Positions 17,556 to 25,329 of a DNA stretch of 64,000 nt are shown here, piece by piece (position 1 is the first letter of the stretch; the number at the start of each line of letters is the position of its first letter). The notes beneath the pieces are model-generated. The model worked only from the letters and a program-made list of their open reading frames with translations, had not been told where the DNA came from and did no database searches. Made by a program: the position numbers and the translations under genes. The stretch is taken from the NCBI RefSeq assembly GCF_003385495.1, contig NZ_QNUH01000015.1:20857-84856 (forward strand), read 5' to 3'. Origin of the DNA: Chryseobacterium elymi. GTDB taxonomy: Bacteria; Bacteroidota; Bacteroidia; Flavobacteriales; Weeksellaceae.

Positions 17556-18752
17556 ATGAAGAAAAAGCACCACCATAAAAAGAAACCTTCTTTCACAAAG
17601 AAATGGTCTGCCAAACTGCATCTGTGGTTTGGTTTGTCCGTTGGCATCATTGTTTTCATTGTTTCGCTTACAGGGACCTTATACGTTTTTAAAGATGAAA
17701 TACAGAACGGTCTCCGGAAAGAAGCTATGTACGTACAGAAAGCTACGGAAACTCCACTTTCTATAAATGTTCTGAAAGAAAAAGTCCGCCTGGAACTTAA
17801 TGAAAAATATCCCGTAAATGCTGTGGAAATTTCTTTAGATCAGAATAAATCCTACCGTTTCTCCTATTACGAAAAAAACAAAAAAGGCTGGAATTATTTT
17901 GATGAGGTAAAGATCAATAAGCTGGTGTATGTAGATCAGTACAGCGGGAAAATTTTAGCCGTTTACAATGAAAAATATGACCTTTTCCCAATTTTAAAAG
18001 CCATTCACTGGAGTTTATTATTAAAATCAGATTGGGGAAAATATGTGGTGGGAATTCCTACCGTGCTCTTCATCTTCATGCTGATAACTGGAATTATTTT
18101 GTGGTGGCCAAAGAACAAAAAAGCAAGAAAAGGACGCTTCTGGTTCAGCTGGAAAAACGTGAAGACCTGGAAACGTAAAAATTACGACCTTCATAATGTA
18201 TTAGGTTTTTATGCTTCATTCTTGGTTCTGCTGATGAGTATTACTGGAATTTACTTTGCCTATCCGTACGTCAAAAACACCTTCAATCTTACACTTTCGG
18301 GCTCTTTGGAGCTGCCAAAAGAAAAAGAAATTAAATCTCCGGATTCCCTGATGATCAAAAGCACATCCGTTTTTGATCTTACAGCTCACGAAACCAGAAA
18401 ATTTTATCCCACATCTTCCAGTTTCAGAATTCCCTTAAACGGAAAGAACAAGAAAGGAAAAGAATTAAAAAACATTCCGGTTACTATATACGGAGAAGAA
18501 GGGAGGTACAGTGAAAGAAATATGATGGTTTTCGACAAATATTCAGGAAAACTTCTGGCAGAGAAACCTCATCGGAAGCTGAGTAATGCAGAAAAATATG
18601 CCAATGCCAACTATGATATCCACACAGGATCCTATTTTGGGCTTTTCGGGAAAATTTTATGGTTCATTACGGGCCTCATCTGCACATCACTCCCCGTTAC
18701 CGGCTTTTTAGTATGGTGGGGAAAACAAAAGAAACAAGGAAAGAAAATATAA
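17556..18752 (+). CDS. PepSY-associated TM helix protein, first copy
   Basis: 398 residues with four membrane segments: about 22-44 (LSVGIIVFIVSLTGTLYVF), 160-184, 217-240 and 365-388 (ending TGFLVWWGK). Between the first two is a PepSY-like periplasmic region with conserved HWSLLLKSDWGKYVVG. Such proteins pair with siderophore receptors, and some are proposed ferric-siderophore reductases using haem bound by membrane histidines. The N-terminus KKKHHHKKK is a striking Lys/His tail shared with the second copy at 20921. Its TAA shares one base with the ATG of the next receptor, so the two are translationally coupled. Confidence 0.88.
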   Translation: MKKKHHHKKKPSFTKKWSAKLHLWFGLSVGIIVFIVSLTGTLYVFKDEIQNGLRKEAMYVQKATETPLSINVLKEKVRLELNEKYPVNAVEISLDQNKSYRFSYYEKNKKGWNYFDEVKINKLVYVDQYSGKILAVYNEKYDLFPILKAIHWSLLLKSDWGKYVVGIPTVLFIFMLITGIILWWPKNKKARKGRFWFSWKNVKTWKRKNYDLHNVLGFYASFLVLLMSITGIYFAYPYVKNTFNLTLSGSLELPKEKEIKSPDSLMIKSTSVFDLTAHETRKFYPTSSSFRIPLNGKNKKGKELKNIPVTIYGEEGRYSERNMMVFDKYSGKLLAEKPHRKLSNAEKYANANYDIHTGSYFGLFGKILWFITGLICTSLPVTGFLVWWGKQKKQGKKI

Positions 18753-20869
18753 TGAAAAAAGCGCTTTTATCAGCCGCATGCTTAGGGTCGGCAACAGTTT
18801 TTGCACAGGTTAAAGACAGTCTGCAGACCAACAATGTAGATGAAGTTGTGATGACTGCTTCCAGAAAAAAAGAAAACATTAAAGAAATACCAAGCTCAGT
18901 AACGATTGTTGCAGAAAAGCAGATCCAGTCTCAGCTTACCGTCAATTCCGACATCACCAGCATCCTTCAATATACGGTTCCCAGTTTAGGGACCAACTCC
19001 GGCCAGACCTCCAATACAGGCCAGACTTTAAGAGGCCGTCAGGTTCTTGTCCTTATTGACGGGATTCCTCAGTCTACACCACTAAGGAATGGCGCAAGAG
19101 ACATCAGAAGCATTGATCCTTCTGTTATTGAAAGAATTGAAGTGATCAAAGGAGCCTCTTCTATCTACGGAAACGGAGCAGATGGAGGAATCATCAACTA
19201 TATCACCAGAAGAAGTAAATCAGATAAAAAAATTTCCGGACTTACCCAGGTTGGTTTTACTGGCCAGACATATGGAGGAACCTTAGGAGTAAGAGCCAGC
19301 CAGCTGCTATCCGGAAAGGTGAATAAATTTGATTATGTTTTCTCTCTTGCCTATGAAAGAACCGGCTATATGAAAGATGCCGACGGAGTGAACCTTACTC
19401 CAACCTACAGCCCAGCAAAAATGGATAACTATAACGGAATGCTTAAAGTTGGTTACAATATCAATAATAATCAGAGAATTGAAGCTTCTTACATTGGATA
19501 TTCCTCCAGATCTGACCTTAACTTAGGGCTGGTAACCGGAAAATATGGTTTTAAACCGACCATTGGTGAAGGCGTAGGAAAAAATCTTGAAACCACTCCT
19601 CAGGGAACACCTAGAAACCACAATTTCAGAATTAATTATGATAACCAGAATCTTTTCGGAGGAACCACTTCACTGAACTTCAATGCTTATATGCAGGATT
19701 TCAGGACGGTATACGGATACAGCGACACCTTCTTCGGTGGTGGACAATCTAATGTGATTTCCAAAAAGTATGGCGCCAGATTCAACTTTGATACAAAGCT
19801 TTGGAACACTCAAAACTCACAGGCTGAAGTGATGTATGGAATGGATATCCTTAATGATCAGACTGTCCAGAAGCTTGAGGACGGACGTTACTGGACGCCG
19901 GACATGAATATGACCAACCTGGCCCCTTTTGTGTTGGTTAAAATTGACTTACTGAAAAAATTAACCATTAAAGGAGGTCTTCGCTACGAAAACATGCGCG
20001 TCAAAGTCGGAGATTTTAATACTCTTTCTACGGTTAAAAGTGACGGAACCTTCACCAAAAGTATCTTTGTTACCGGTGGTGATCTGAAATACAATGCATT
20101 AGTGGCTAATTTAGGGGTCCGTTACAATATCGAGCCTTTCATTAACCTGTTCGGAAGCTTTTCACAGTCCTACTCTATCAATGAGCTGGGAAGAATTCTG
20201 AGAACATCTACCCAGGGAACCATTCAGAATCTTGAAACCAAGCCTATCATTGTCAACAATTATGAATTCGGTGCTACAGGACAGATTTCAAAATGGGTCA
20301 ACTACGAAATCACGTCTTATGTAAGCACTTCAAAACTGGGGGCTTCATTTGTACAGAGTGCAGACCGGGCATTAACCATACAGAGGTCGCCGGAAATTGT
20401 TTACGGTGTGGAGGGGTTTCTTCACTTTACCCCTGCAAAATGGATCAATTTCGGAGGAAGCTACAGCTGGATGGAAGGAATTACTTCCATTAAAGACGAT
20501 GGGGATTATTCTGCAAAAATCAATAACAGCCGGATTTCTGCGCCTAAAGTGCTTGCTTACATTCAGGCAAAGCCCATACAAACTTTATCCATTGGTTTTG
20601 ATATGCTGCATGCCTTTGAGCAGGACAGATTTCAGCCAAATGCAAAAACCGGATTATTTGTATACGGAGAAGGTTACGTTCCCGAATACACTGTTTTTAA
20701 TTTTAAATCAAGCTACGAAATCAATACAAACTGGAGAGTTTCGTTGGGTATTGAAAACCTGTTCAACAAAATGTATCAGCCAGCCATTGCATGGTGGTCA
20801 GCACGTGACAGCGAATTCGTGAATTCATTAGGAAGAAGAGGTACTCTGATGCTTGAATATAAATTTTAA
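18752..20869 (+). CDS. TonB-dependent receptor, second copy
   Basis: 705 residues from the ATG that overlaps the preceding stop by one base (TAATG). An earlier in-frame start at 18659 lies inside the previous gene and is not used. Seen: signal peptide (LLSAACLGSATVFA), TonB-box-like DEVVMTASR, plug domain with LRGRQVLVLIDGIPQS and IERIEVIKGASSIYGNGADGGIINY, then the barrel ending MLEYKF. The plug differs clearly from the first receptor, so this is a distinct specificity rather than a recent duplicate. Outer membrane, TonB-dependent, most likely iron chelates or haem. Confidence 0.93.
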   Translation: MKKALLSAACLGSATVFAQVKDSLQTNNVDEVVMTASRKKENIKEIPSSVTIVAEKQIQSQLTVNSDITSILQYTVPSLGTNSGQTSNTGQTLRGRQVLVLIDGIPQSTPLRNGARDIRSIDPSVIERIEVIKGASSIYGNGADGGIINYITRRSKSDKKISGLTQVGFTGQTYGGTLGVRASQLLSGKVNKFDYVFSLAYERTGYMKDADGVNLTPTYSPAKMDNYNGMLKVGYNINNNQRIEASYIGYSSRSDLNLGLVTGKYGFKPTIGEGVGKNLETTPQGTPRNHNFRINYDNQNLFGGTTSLNFNAYMQDFRTVYGYSDTFFGGGQSNVISKKYGARFNFDTKLWNTQNSQAEVMYGMDILNDQTVQKLEDGRYWTPDMNMTNLAPFVLVKIDLLKKLTIKGGLRYENMRVKVGDFNTLSTVKSDGTFTKSIFVTGGDLKYNALVANLGVRYNIEPFINLFGSFSQSYSINELGRILRTSTQGTIQNLETKPIIVNNYEFGATGQISKWVNYEITSYVSTSKLGASFVQSADRALTIQRSPEIVYGVEGFLHFTPAKWINFGGSYSWMEGITSIKDDGDYSAKINNSRISAPKVLAYIQAKPIQTLSIGFDMLHAFEQDRFQPNAKTGLFVYGEGYVPEYTVFNFKSSYEINTNWRVSLGIENLFNKMYQPAIAWWSARDSEFVNSLGRRGTLMLEYKF

Positions 20870-20893
20870 TTAAACTAAATAAAAAGATAAATT

Positions 20894-20901
20894 TATCTTT
20901 G
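20894..20901 (+). promoter_or_regulatory. -7 box of the second PepSY gene
   Basis: TATCTTTG matches TAnnTTTG, 20 bases before the ATG at 20921. An in-frame TTG at 20909 would lie at the transcription start, which supports the later ATG. Confidence 0.6.
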
Positions 20902-20920
20902 TGATACTTTGAACTGCGAT

Positions 20921-22132
20921 ATGAGAAAAAAACATCATCATAAGAAAAAACCGGGCTTTTTCAAAAAATGGTCAGCCAAACTGCACCTGTGGTTAGGTCT
21001 GGGAATTGGCTTTTTGATTTTTATCATTTCCATTACAGGAGCGCTTTATGTTTTCAAAGACGAAATAGAAAATTTCACCAGAAAAGATGTAATCTATCAC
21101 AACGAGCAGAATATAGCACAAAAGCAGGTTCTCCCCATCAGAGTAATAGAAAAAGCTGTTGCAGAACAGGTAAAAGAAAAGTATCCTATCCATTGGGTAA
21201 ATGTCCCTATCGATAAAAAAATGTCGTACATATTTTATTGGTATGAGCATAATACGGATACCTGGAATTATTTTGATGAATTTCCGATCTATAAAGCGGC
21301 TTATGTAAATCCTTATACGGGAAAAGTCCTCAGAACATATGATGAAAAGAACGGATTCTTCAATATTGTAAAAATGATCCACTGGAGCTTTTTACTGAAA
21401 CAGGACTGGGGAACCTATGTAGTGGGAATCCCTGTTATCATATTTATCATCATGCTTATTACCGGAATTGTTCTCTGGTGGCCTAAAAATAAAGCAGCAA
21501 GAAAGCAACGTTTTTCTTTTAAATGGAAAAACATCAAAAGCTGGAAAAGAAAGAATTATGACCTTCACAATGTGCTTGGCTTTTATTCCTCCATCTTCGC
21601 TCTGATATTCGCAATTACAGGACTTTTTTACGCCTTTTTTGTAGTACAGGCTATGATCTACGTGATATTCTCCGGCGGGGAAACAAAATACCCGGATTTC
21701 TCCCATATAAAAACCAAAGCTCCGATAGAGCTACGAACTGAAGGGACACTGGATAAGGTCATTAATACTGTACAGCAGAAATATCCTGATGCATTCGGTT
21801 TTGCGATTGACCTTGGCCATGAACATATGGATGATCATGAGCATCCTAATTTTGAAGTGTTTGTAAAGCACCTTTCTTATTCTTATCACAAAAACAGCAG
21901 CCTGATCTTTGATGAAAACTCCGGTGAACTGCTCCACACCCACGATCCTAAGGACAAAAACTTCGGGGAAAAAGCAGTAGCAGCCAATTATGATATTCAT
22001 GTCGGGGCTATTTTAGGACTTCCTACAAAGATCATTGCATTTATTGTCAGCCTCCTGTGTGCCTCCTTGCCTGTCACCGGATTTATGATCTGGTGGGGAA
22101 GAAGAAAAAAGAAACCGGCAAAAGCTGCTTAA
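20921..22132 (+). CDS. PepSY-associated TM helix protein, second copy
   Basis: 403 residues from the ATG at 20921. It is a clear paralogue of the 17556 gene: N-terminus RKKHHHKKKPGFFKKWSAKL against KKKHHHKKKPSFTKKWSAKL, and shared blocks VPIDKKMSY/ISLDQNKSY, IHWSFLLKQDWGTYVVGIP, GIVLWWPKNKAARKQRF and SLLCASLPVTGFMIWWG. Four membrane segments are placed as in the first copy. The third soluble part contains a His/Glu-rich stretch (DLGHEHMDDHEHPNFE) missing from the first copy, which could bind metal. Proposed role: inner-membrane ferric-chelate reductase working with the receptor upstream. Confidence 0.88.
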   Translation: MRKKHHHKKKPGFFKKWSAKLHLWLGLGIGFLIFIISITGALYVFKDEIENFTRKDVIYHNEQNIAQKQVLPIRVIEKAVAEQVKEKYPIHWVNVPIDKKMSYIFYWYEHNTDTWNYFDEFPIYKAAYVNPYTGKVLRTYDEKNGFFNIVKMIHWSFLLKQDWGTYVVGIPVIIFIIMLITGIVLWWPKNKAARKQRFSFKWKNIKSWKRKNYDLHNVLGFYSSIFALIFAITGLFYAFFVVQAMIYVIFSGGETKYPDFSHIKTKAPIELRTEGTLDKVINTVQQKYPDAFGFAIDLGHEHMDDHEHPNFEVFVKHLSYSYHKNSSLIFDENSGELLHTHDPKDKNFGEKAVAANYDIHVGAILGLPTKIIAFIVSLLCASLPVTGFMIWWGRRKKKPAKAA

Positions 22133-22216
22133 AAGTTTTTCAAATAAAAGTTTGTTAATAATTCATTAATACAATCTTTTTTATAATTTTAACCCTTTAG
22201 AATTTATAAACAGGAA

Positions 22217-23185
22217 ATGTCATTAATAGATTTATCAAAACAAGTTGCTCTAGGAATTGATATCGGCGGAACCAATACAAAGTTCGGAGTAGTAAACCAT
22301 CGCGGTGAAGTTCTGGAAAAAGGAAGTCTGAGAACTGATGAATACGAAAAAGTGGAAGACTTTATCGATGCTTTGTATGAACAGGTTCAGCCCCTGATCG
22401 AAAAATACGGTACAGAAAAAAACTTTGACGGAATTGGGGTAGGTGCTCCTAACGCCAACTATTATAAAGGAACCATCGAGCAGGCTCCTAATTTACCATG
22501 GAAAGGTATGATTCCTTTCAGCGAGCTGATGAAAGCTAAATTCAGCCTGCCATGCACCATTACCAATGATGCTAATGCAGCCGCCCTTGGGGAAATGCTT
22601 TTCGGAGCAGCCCGTGGTATGAAGGATTTCATTATGATCACTCTGGGAACTGGTGTAGGCAGCGGAATCATTTCCAATGGAAGTCTGATTTACGGGCATG
22701 ACGGCTTTGCAGGAGAACTTGGCCATACCATTGTAAAACCTGGCGGAAGAAAGCACTGGAGTACAGGATCTGAAGGAAGCTTAGAAGCTTATGCCTCGGC
22801 TACCGGAATTGCAATCACCGCAAAAAAAATGAGAGCTGAATTTCCTGAATCTTTATTGAATCAATATCCTGAAGAATCTATTAACTCAAAAACGGTACAT
22901 GAATGTGCACTGAAAGGTGACCCGATTTCTATTGAGGTTTTCAGATATACGGGGCAGAAACTGGGTGAAGCTTTGGCAAATTTCGTCATGTTCTCTTCAC
23001 CGGAAGCCATTCTTTTATTCGGCGGCGTGATCAAGGCCGGTGACTTTATTTTGAAGCCCGCAAAGCTTCATATGGAAAGAAATCTTCTTCCGATTTTCAG
23101 AAATAAGGTGAAGCTGGTTTTCAGTGAACTTGATGAAGCAGACGCTGCCATTCTTGGAGCGAGTGCTTTAGTCTGGGAAAAATAA
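22217..23185 (+). CDS. ROK-family sugar kinase lacking the zinc cysteines
   Basis: 322 residues, full ROK length. Seen: phosphate-binding GIDIGGTNTK (13-22), catalytic Asp D118 in NDANAAALGE, and GELGH with H170. The family's zinc signature CxCGxxGCxE is replaced by HWSTGSEGSLE (180-190): the three cysteines align with W181, T183 and S188, while the final Glu is kept. It probably phosphorylates glucose or a related hexose in the cytosol. Loss of the metal site is known in a minority of ROK proteins, and activity cannot be judged from sequence. Single gene with a strong terminator. Confidence 0.87.
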   Translation: MSLIDLSKQVALGIDIGGTNTKFGVVNHRGEVLEKGSLRTDEYEKVEDFIDALYEQVQPLIEKYGTEKNFDGIGVGAPNANYYKGTIEQAPNLPWKGMIPFSELMKAKFSLPCTITNDANAAALGEMLFGAARGMKDFIMITLGTGVGSGIISNGSLIYGHDGFAGELGHTIVKPGGRKHWSTGSEGSLEAYASATGIAITAKKMRAEFPESLLNQYPEESINSKTVHECALKGDPISIEVFRYTGQKLGEALANFVMFSSPEAILLFGGVIKAGDFILKPAKLHMERNLLPIFRNKVKLVFSELDEADAAILGASALVWEK

Positions 23186-23210
23186 CTGAAAACAACATTA
23201 AAAATAACAG

Positions 23211-23236
23211 AAGCATCCTTTTGGGATGCTTTTGTG
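23211..23236 (+). terminator. Intrinsic terminator of the ROK kinase gene
   Basis: AAGCATCC pairs with GGATGCTT around a short T-rich loop, then TTTGTGTTTT. The following 160 bases up to msrA hold a possible mini-gene and a promoter and nothing else I can name. Confidence 0.85.
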
Positions 23237-23398
23237 TTTTCAAAACAAGGATTGCAAATTGATTTTCTTGCACCTTAAAAACAAATTTTAAATATTAGTC
23301 TTGCTCCTTTTCGTATATCCAACTTATAAGGTTTATTTTCCAATAATAAAAAAGCAACGTATCAATTCTGTTTTAAATCATTGGATTTCTCATCCTAA

Positions 23399-23479
23399 AT
23401 GAAAAAGTTTTTCTTACTTTTGATTGGTTTTTTACTCATTTTCTGCAAATGCAGAGAGAAGAAAACGGCAAATAAATAA
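23399..23479 (+). CDS. Possible 26-residue membrane peptide upstream of msrA
   Basis: An ATG-started frame encodes MKKFFLLLIGFLLIFCKC plus a short polar tail. It resembles an N-terminal signal segment with two cysteines and ends nine bases before msrA. Against it: a full -7 box (TACTTTTG, 23415-23422) lies inside the frame and would serve msrA, so this may simply be promoter DNA. Its reality is uncertain. Confidence 0.25.
   Translation: MKKFFLLLIGFLLIFCKCREKKTANK
23415..23422 (+). promoter_or_regulatory. Candidate -7 box of msrA
   Basis: TACTTTTG matches TAnnTTTG. It lies 66 bases before the msrA ATG, which gives a leader of about 60 bases. Confidence 0.4.
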
Positions 23480-23488
23480 TTAAAAATA

Positions 23489-24043
23489 ATGGATAATAAT
23501 AATTTAGAACAGATTACTTTCGGCGGCGGATGCTTCTGGTGTGTGGAAAGCTGTTTCAATATGCTTAATGGCGTGCAATCTGCTATCTCCGGATATTCAG
23601 GAGGCCACAAAGACAATCCAACCTATGAGGAAGTGTGTACAGGAGAAACGGGACACGCTGAAGTGGTACAGATTACTTTCGACCCTAAAATCATTTCTTA
23701 TGCACAGCTGATGGATGTATTTTTCTTCCTTCATGATCCTACCCAGCTAAACAGGCAGGGTAATGATATTGGAACACAATACCGTTCTGTTATTTATTAT
23801 AAAGATGGTGCAGAAAAGGCTAAAGCTGAAGAAGCTCTTAAAAAATCCGAAAAATCGGGAAAATGGCCCGGAAAATATGTGACAGAAATAACTCAGTTCG
23901 AGAAGTTTTGGCCAGCAGAACAGTATCACCAGGGCTATTATAACGAAAATCCTACACAGCCATACTGCAGCGCGGTAGTAGGCCCGAAGATACAGAAGTT
24001 TAAAAAACATTTCGGAGAGCTGGGAATGCTGAATGAAGCGTAA
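23489..24043 (+). CDS. msrA: Peptide-methionine (S)-S-oxide reductase
   Basis: 184 residues of the MsrA family. The catalytic cysteine is C15 in GGGCFWC, with the conserved blocks SGYSGGHKDNPTYEEVCTG, GHAEVVQITFDP, FFFLHDPTQLNRQGNDIGTQYRS and AEQYHQGY. It repairs oxidised methionine in proteins using thioredoxin. There is no signal peptide, so it is cytosolic. It is not fused to MsrB. A terminator follows directly. Confidence 0.97.
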   Translation: MDNNNLEQITFGGGCFWCVESCFNMLNGVQSAISGYSGGHKDNPTYEEVCTGETGHAEVVQITFDPKIISYAQLMDVFFFLHDPTQLNRQGNDIGTQYRSVIYYKDGAEKAKAEEALKKSEKSGKWPGKYVTEITQFEKFWPAEQYHQGYYNENPTQPYCSAVVGPKIQKFKKHFGELGMLNEA

Positions 24044-24050
24044 AAAATAT

Positions 24051-24084
24051 AAAGCGAATATCTATTGGATGTTCGCTTTTTTTT
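24051..24084. terminator. Intrinsic terminator after msrA
   Basis: AAAGCGAA pairs with TTCGCTTT, followed by a run of T. It lies between convergent genes and may serve both. Confidence 0.85.
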
Positions 24085-24092
24085 GTGAAAAT

Positions 24093-24947
24093 TTATTCTT
24101 CTGCTTCTATAGAATCTTTTTGTTTGCCAGCGTATTTATAAATAATAAGAGCCGTTGATTTTCGCAATTCTCTTCCGTTATCCGGATCTATTCCATCGTC
24201 CGTAAAAAACTCAACCTCATTATAATATTTTGAATACCACGTCCTGCCAAGAGCATTCTGGTCTGTAAGAGTATCTTTTCTCATAATCTTTTTAAAATGC
24301 TGAAACCGATGTTTATTCATAGCTACAACATCAAGCCCAGGCCTAATATAACCACTGTCTGTCGCAACATACCTTTCCCCATCCCAATACATATATTTCT
24401 TTTCATCATCAGGTTTCATCCCTGCTATTAAGCCTAAGGTAAGAGATCCACTATTAATTTTCTTATTGTTGGAGAACACAATATTTCCAGTGACAAGGCA
24501 TACCAGCAATGCAATTTCCATAATACCCAAGCCATTTTGCTTCATAAATTCAGGCATTTTGAAATACTGTTCATTGGTAATATTGATAATGAGTTTTGAA
24601 AACCTATCCGTTATTGATTCTTCATCTTCATCAATATTAATCTTTACCGTTGTTTTATTGGCATCATCATCTCTTTTAATATAGGTTCTGGAAAAATGTG
24701 CAAAATCATCATACCCAACATACTTGCTTAGTTTATCCAACTTATAGGGTTCAATGCTTATTTCATTTCTCGTTCCGGCAATATAAGCATCATAATATCT
24801 AACAAGAGTTCTCTCATCGATATCAAAATTCAAAGTTTCCTCTAAATGCACACTTAAGAAAAGGGCTATCCCATTCTTTTTATTTTTCCCTGAATCAATT
24901 CCCCCCTGCTTGAAAACCTCATGAATTAGTAGTTTTATTTTGGACAT
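24093..24947 (-). CDS. Membrane protein with an N-terminal DNA-binding-like region
   Basis: 284 residues. The first 80 or so (FDIDERTLVRYYDAYIAGT, then KLDKLSKYVGYDDFAHFS) resemble a small helical domain that precedes membrane regions in Bacteroidota proteins. One hydrophobic segment follows at about 140-159 (LGIMEIALLVCLVTGNIVFS). The C-terminal part (YMYWDGERYVATD, HFKKIMRKDTLT, WYSKYYNEVEFFTDDG) is a pattern I recall from flavobacterial membrane proteins of unknown role. Its promoter carries the TTACGG palindrome shared with two other promoters downstream, so it is probably co-regulated with the AAA+ ATPase operon. It may be a membrane-tethered sensor or regulator; this is inference. Confidence 0.65.
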   Translation of the reverse strand: MSKIKLLIHEVFKQGGIDSGKNKKNGIALFLSVHLEETLNFDIDERTLVRYYDAYIAGTRNEISIEPYKLDKLSKYVGYDDFAHFSRTYIKRDDDANKTTVKINIDEDEESITDRFSKLIINITNEQYFKMPEFMKQNGLGIMEIALLVCLVTGNIVFSNNKKINSGSLTLGLIAGMKPDDEKKYMYWDGERYVATDSGYIRPGLDVVAMNKHRFQHFKKIMRKDTLTDQNALGRTWYSKYYNEVEFFTDDGIDPDNGRELRKSTALIIYKYAGKQKDSIEAEE

Positions 24948-24969
24948 AATTAGTTTTTAAAGGCAATTA

Positions 24970-24977
24970 CAAAATAG
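24970..24977 (-). promoter_or_regulatory. Candidate -7 region of the 24093-24947 gene
   Basis: On the minus strand this reads CTATTTTG. The TTTG is intact but the TA is shifted by one base. Its last base is 44 bases from the start of the palindrome at 24999-25014, as in two other promoters, and 23 bases before the ATG. Confidence 0.5.
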
Positions 24978-24998
24978 GTGATTTTCGACCATGTCGCA

Positions 24999-25014
24999 TT
25001 ACGGGTTTCCGCAA
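24999..25014 (-). promoter_or_regulatory. Operator-like palindrome, copy 1
   Basis: Plus strand TTACGG-GTTT-CCGCAA, one mismatch from the ideal TTACGG-N4-CCGTAA. It is positioned for the minus-strand gene starting at 24947. The other copies are at 27929 and 32472. Confidence 0.65.
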
Positions 25015-25023
25015 TGAAATTCC

Positions 25024-25060
25024 TGTCCATTTCCTGTCTATCGATGTCCATGTTTTGTCT
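25024..25060. promoter_or_regulatory. Four helically phased TGTC repeats
   Basis: TGTC begins at 25024, 25035, 25045 and 25056, a period of 10-11 bases. Three of the units are TGTC(C/T)AT. Further TGTC words (TGTCGCA) lie at 24992 and 25079. Same-face repeats suggest a protein-binding array between two divergent transcription units. The bases also read as codons in a doubtful frame (25015-25238), which I reject. Confidence 0.4.
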
Positions 25061-25083
25061 AACACATGCGTCATCATTTGTCG

Positions 25084-25091
25084 CACCTTTG
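25084..25091 (+). promoter_or_regulatory. Candidate -7 box of the structured leader
   Basis: CACCTTTG matches TAnnTTTG except its first base. If it is used, transcription starts near 25097 and gives a leader of about 230 bases before the 53-residue gene. Confidence 0.4.
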
Positions 25092-25097
25092 CTTCAG

Positions 25098-25329
25098 AAA
25101 TCAGTGACAAACAAAACATTACAAAAACAAAAATACGAAACTGATTTCAAAACTCACCAGATAAAACGGAGGAAAACTCCGGGTTGGGAAGCAGATGTTT
25201 CTCCTCCGTTTTTGAAGGTTTACTTCCCAAAAATTTAAGAAGCGCTTCGAAATTTTTAACCGTGTAACACTGCTTACGATCTGTTTCGTGAGGAAGAACA
25301 CCAGTGCCAAATTTTAAATTTTTAAACCA
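25098..25329 (+). ncRNA. Structured leader RNA with two terminator-like hairpins
   Basis: No credible gene lies here. Hairpin 1: AAAACGGAGGA (25163-25173) pairs perfectly with TCCTCCGTTTT (25202-25212), then another T; this looks like a terminator. Its loop holds TTGGGAAG (25184-25191), which can instead pair with CTTCCCAA (25223-25230) just downstream, an antiterminator-like alternative. Hairpin 2: AAATTT-AA-GAAGC pairs with GCTTC-G-AAATTT (about 25231-25256), also followed by T. I recognise no known riboswitch. It could be an attenuator for the kinase/regulator genes or a small RNA. The ends are inferred. Confidence 0.45.

Noticed and set aside
25015..25238. A frame starting MKFLSISCLSMSMFCL that could look like a secreted protein
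   Set aside because: The start is formed by the TGTC repeats, the end by the perfect terminator-like hairpin, and the predicted protein has no coherent domain. A regulatory region explains it better.
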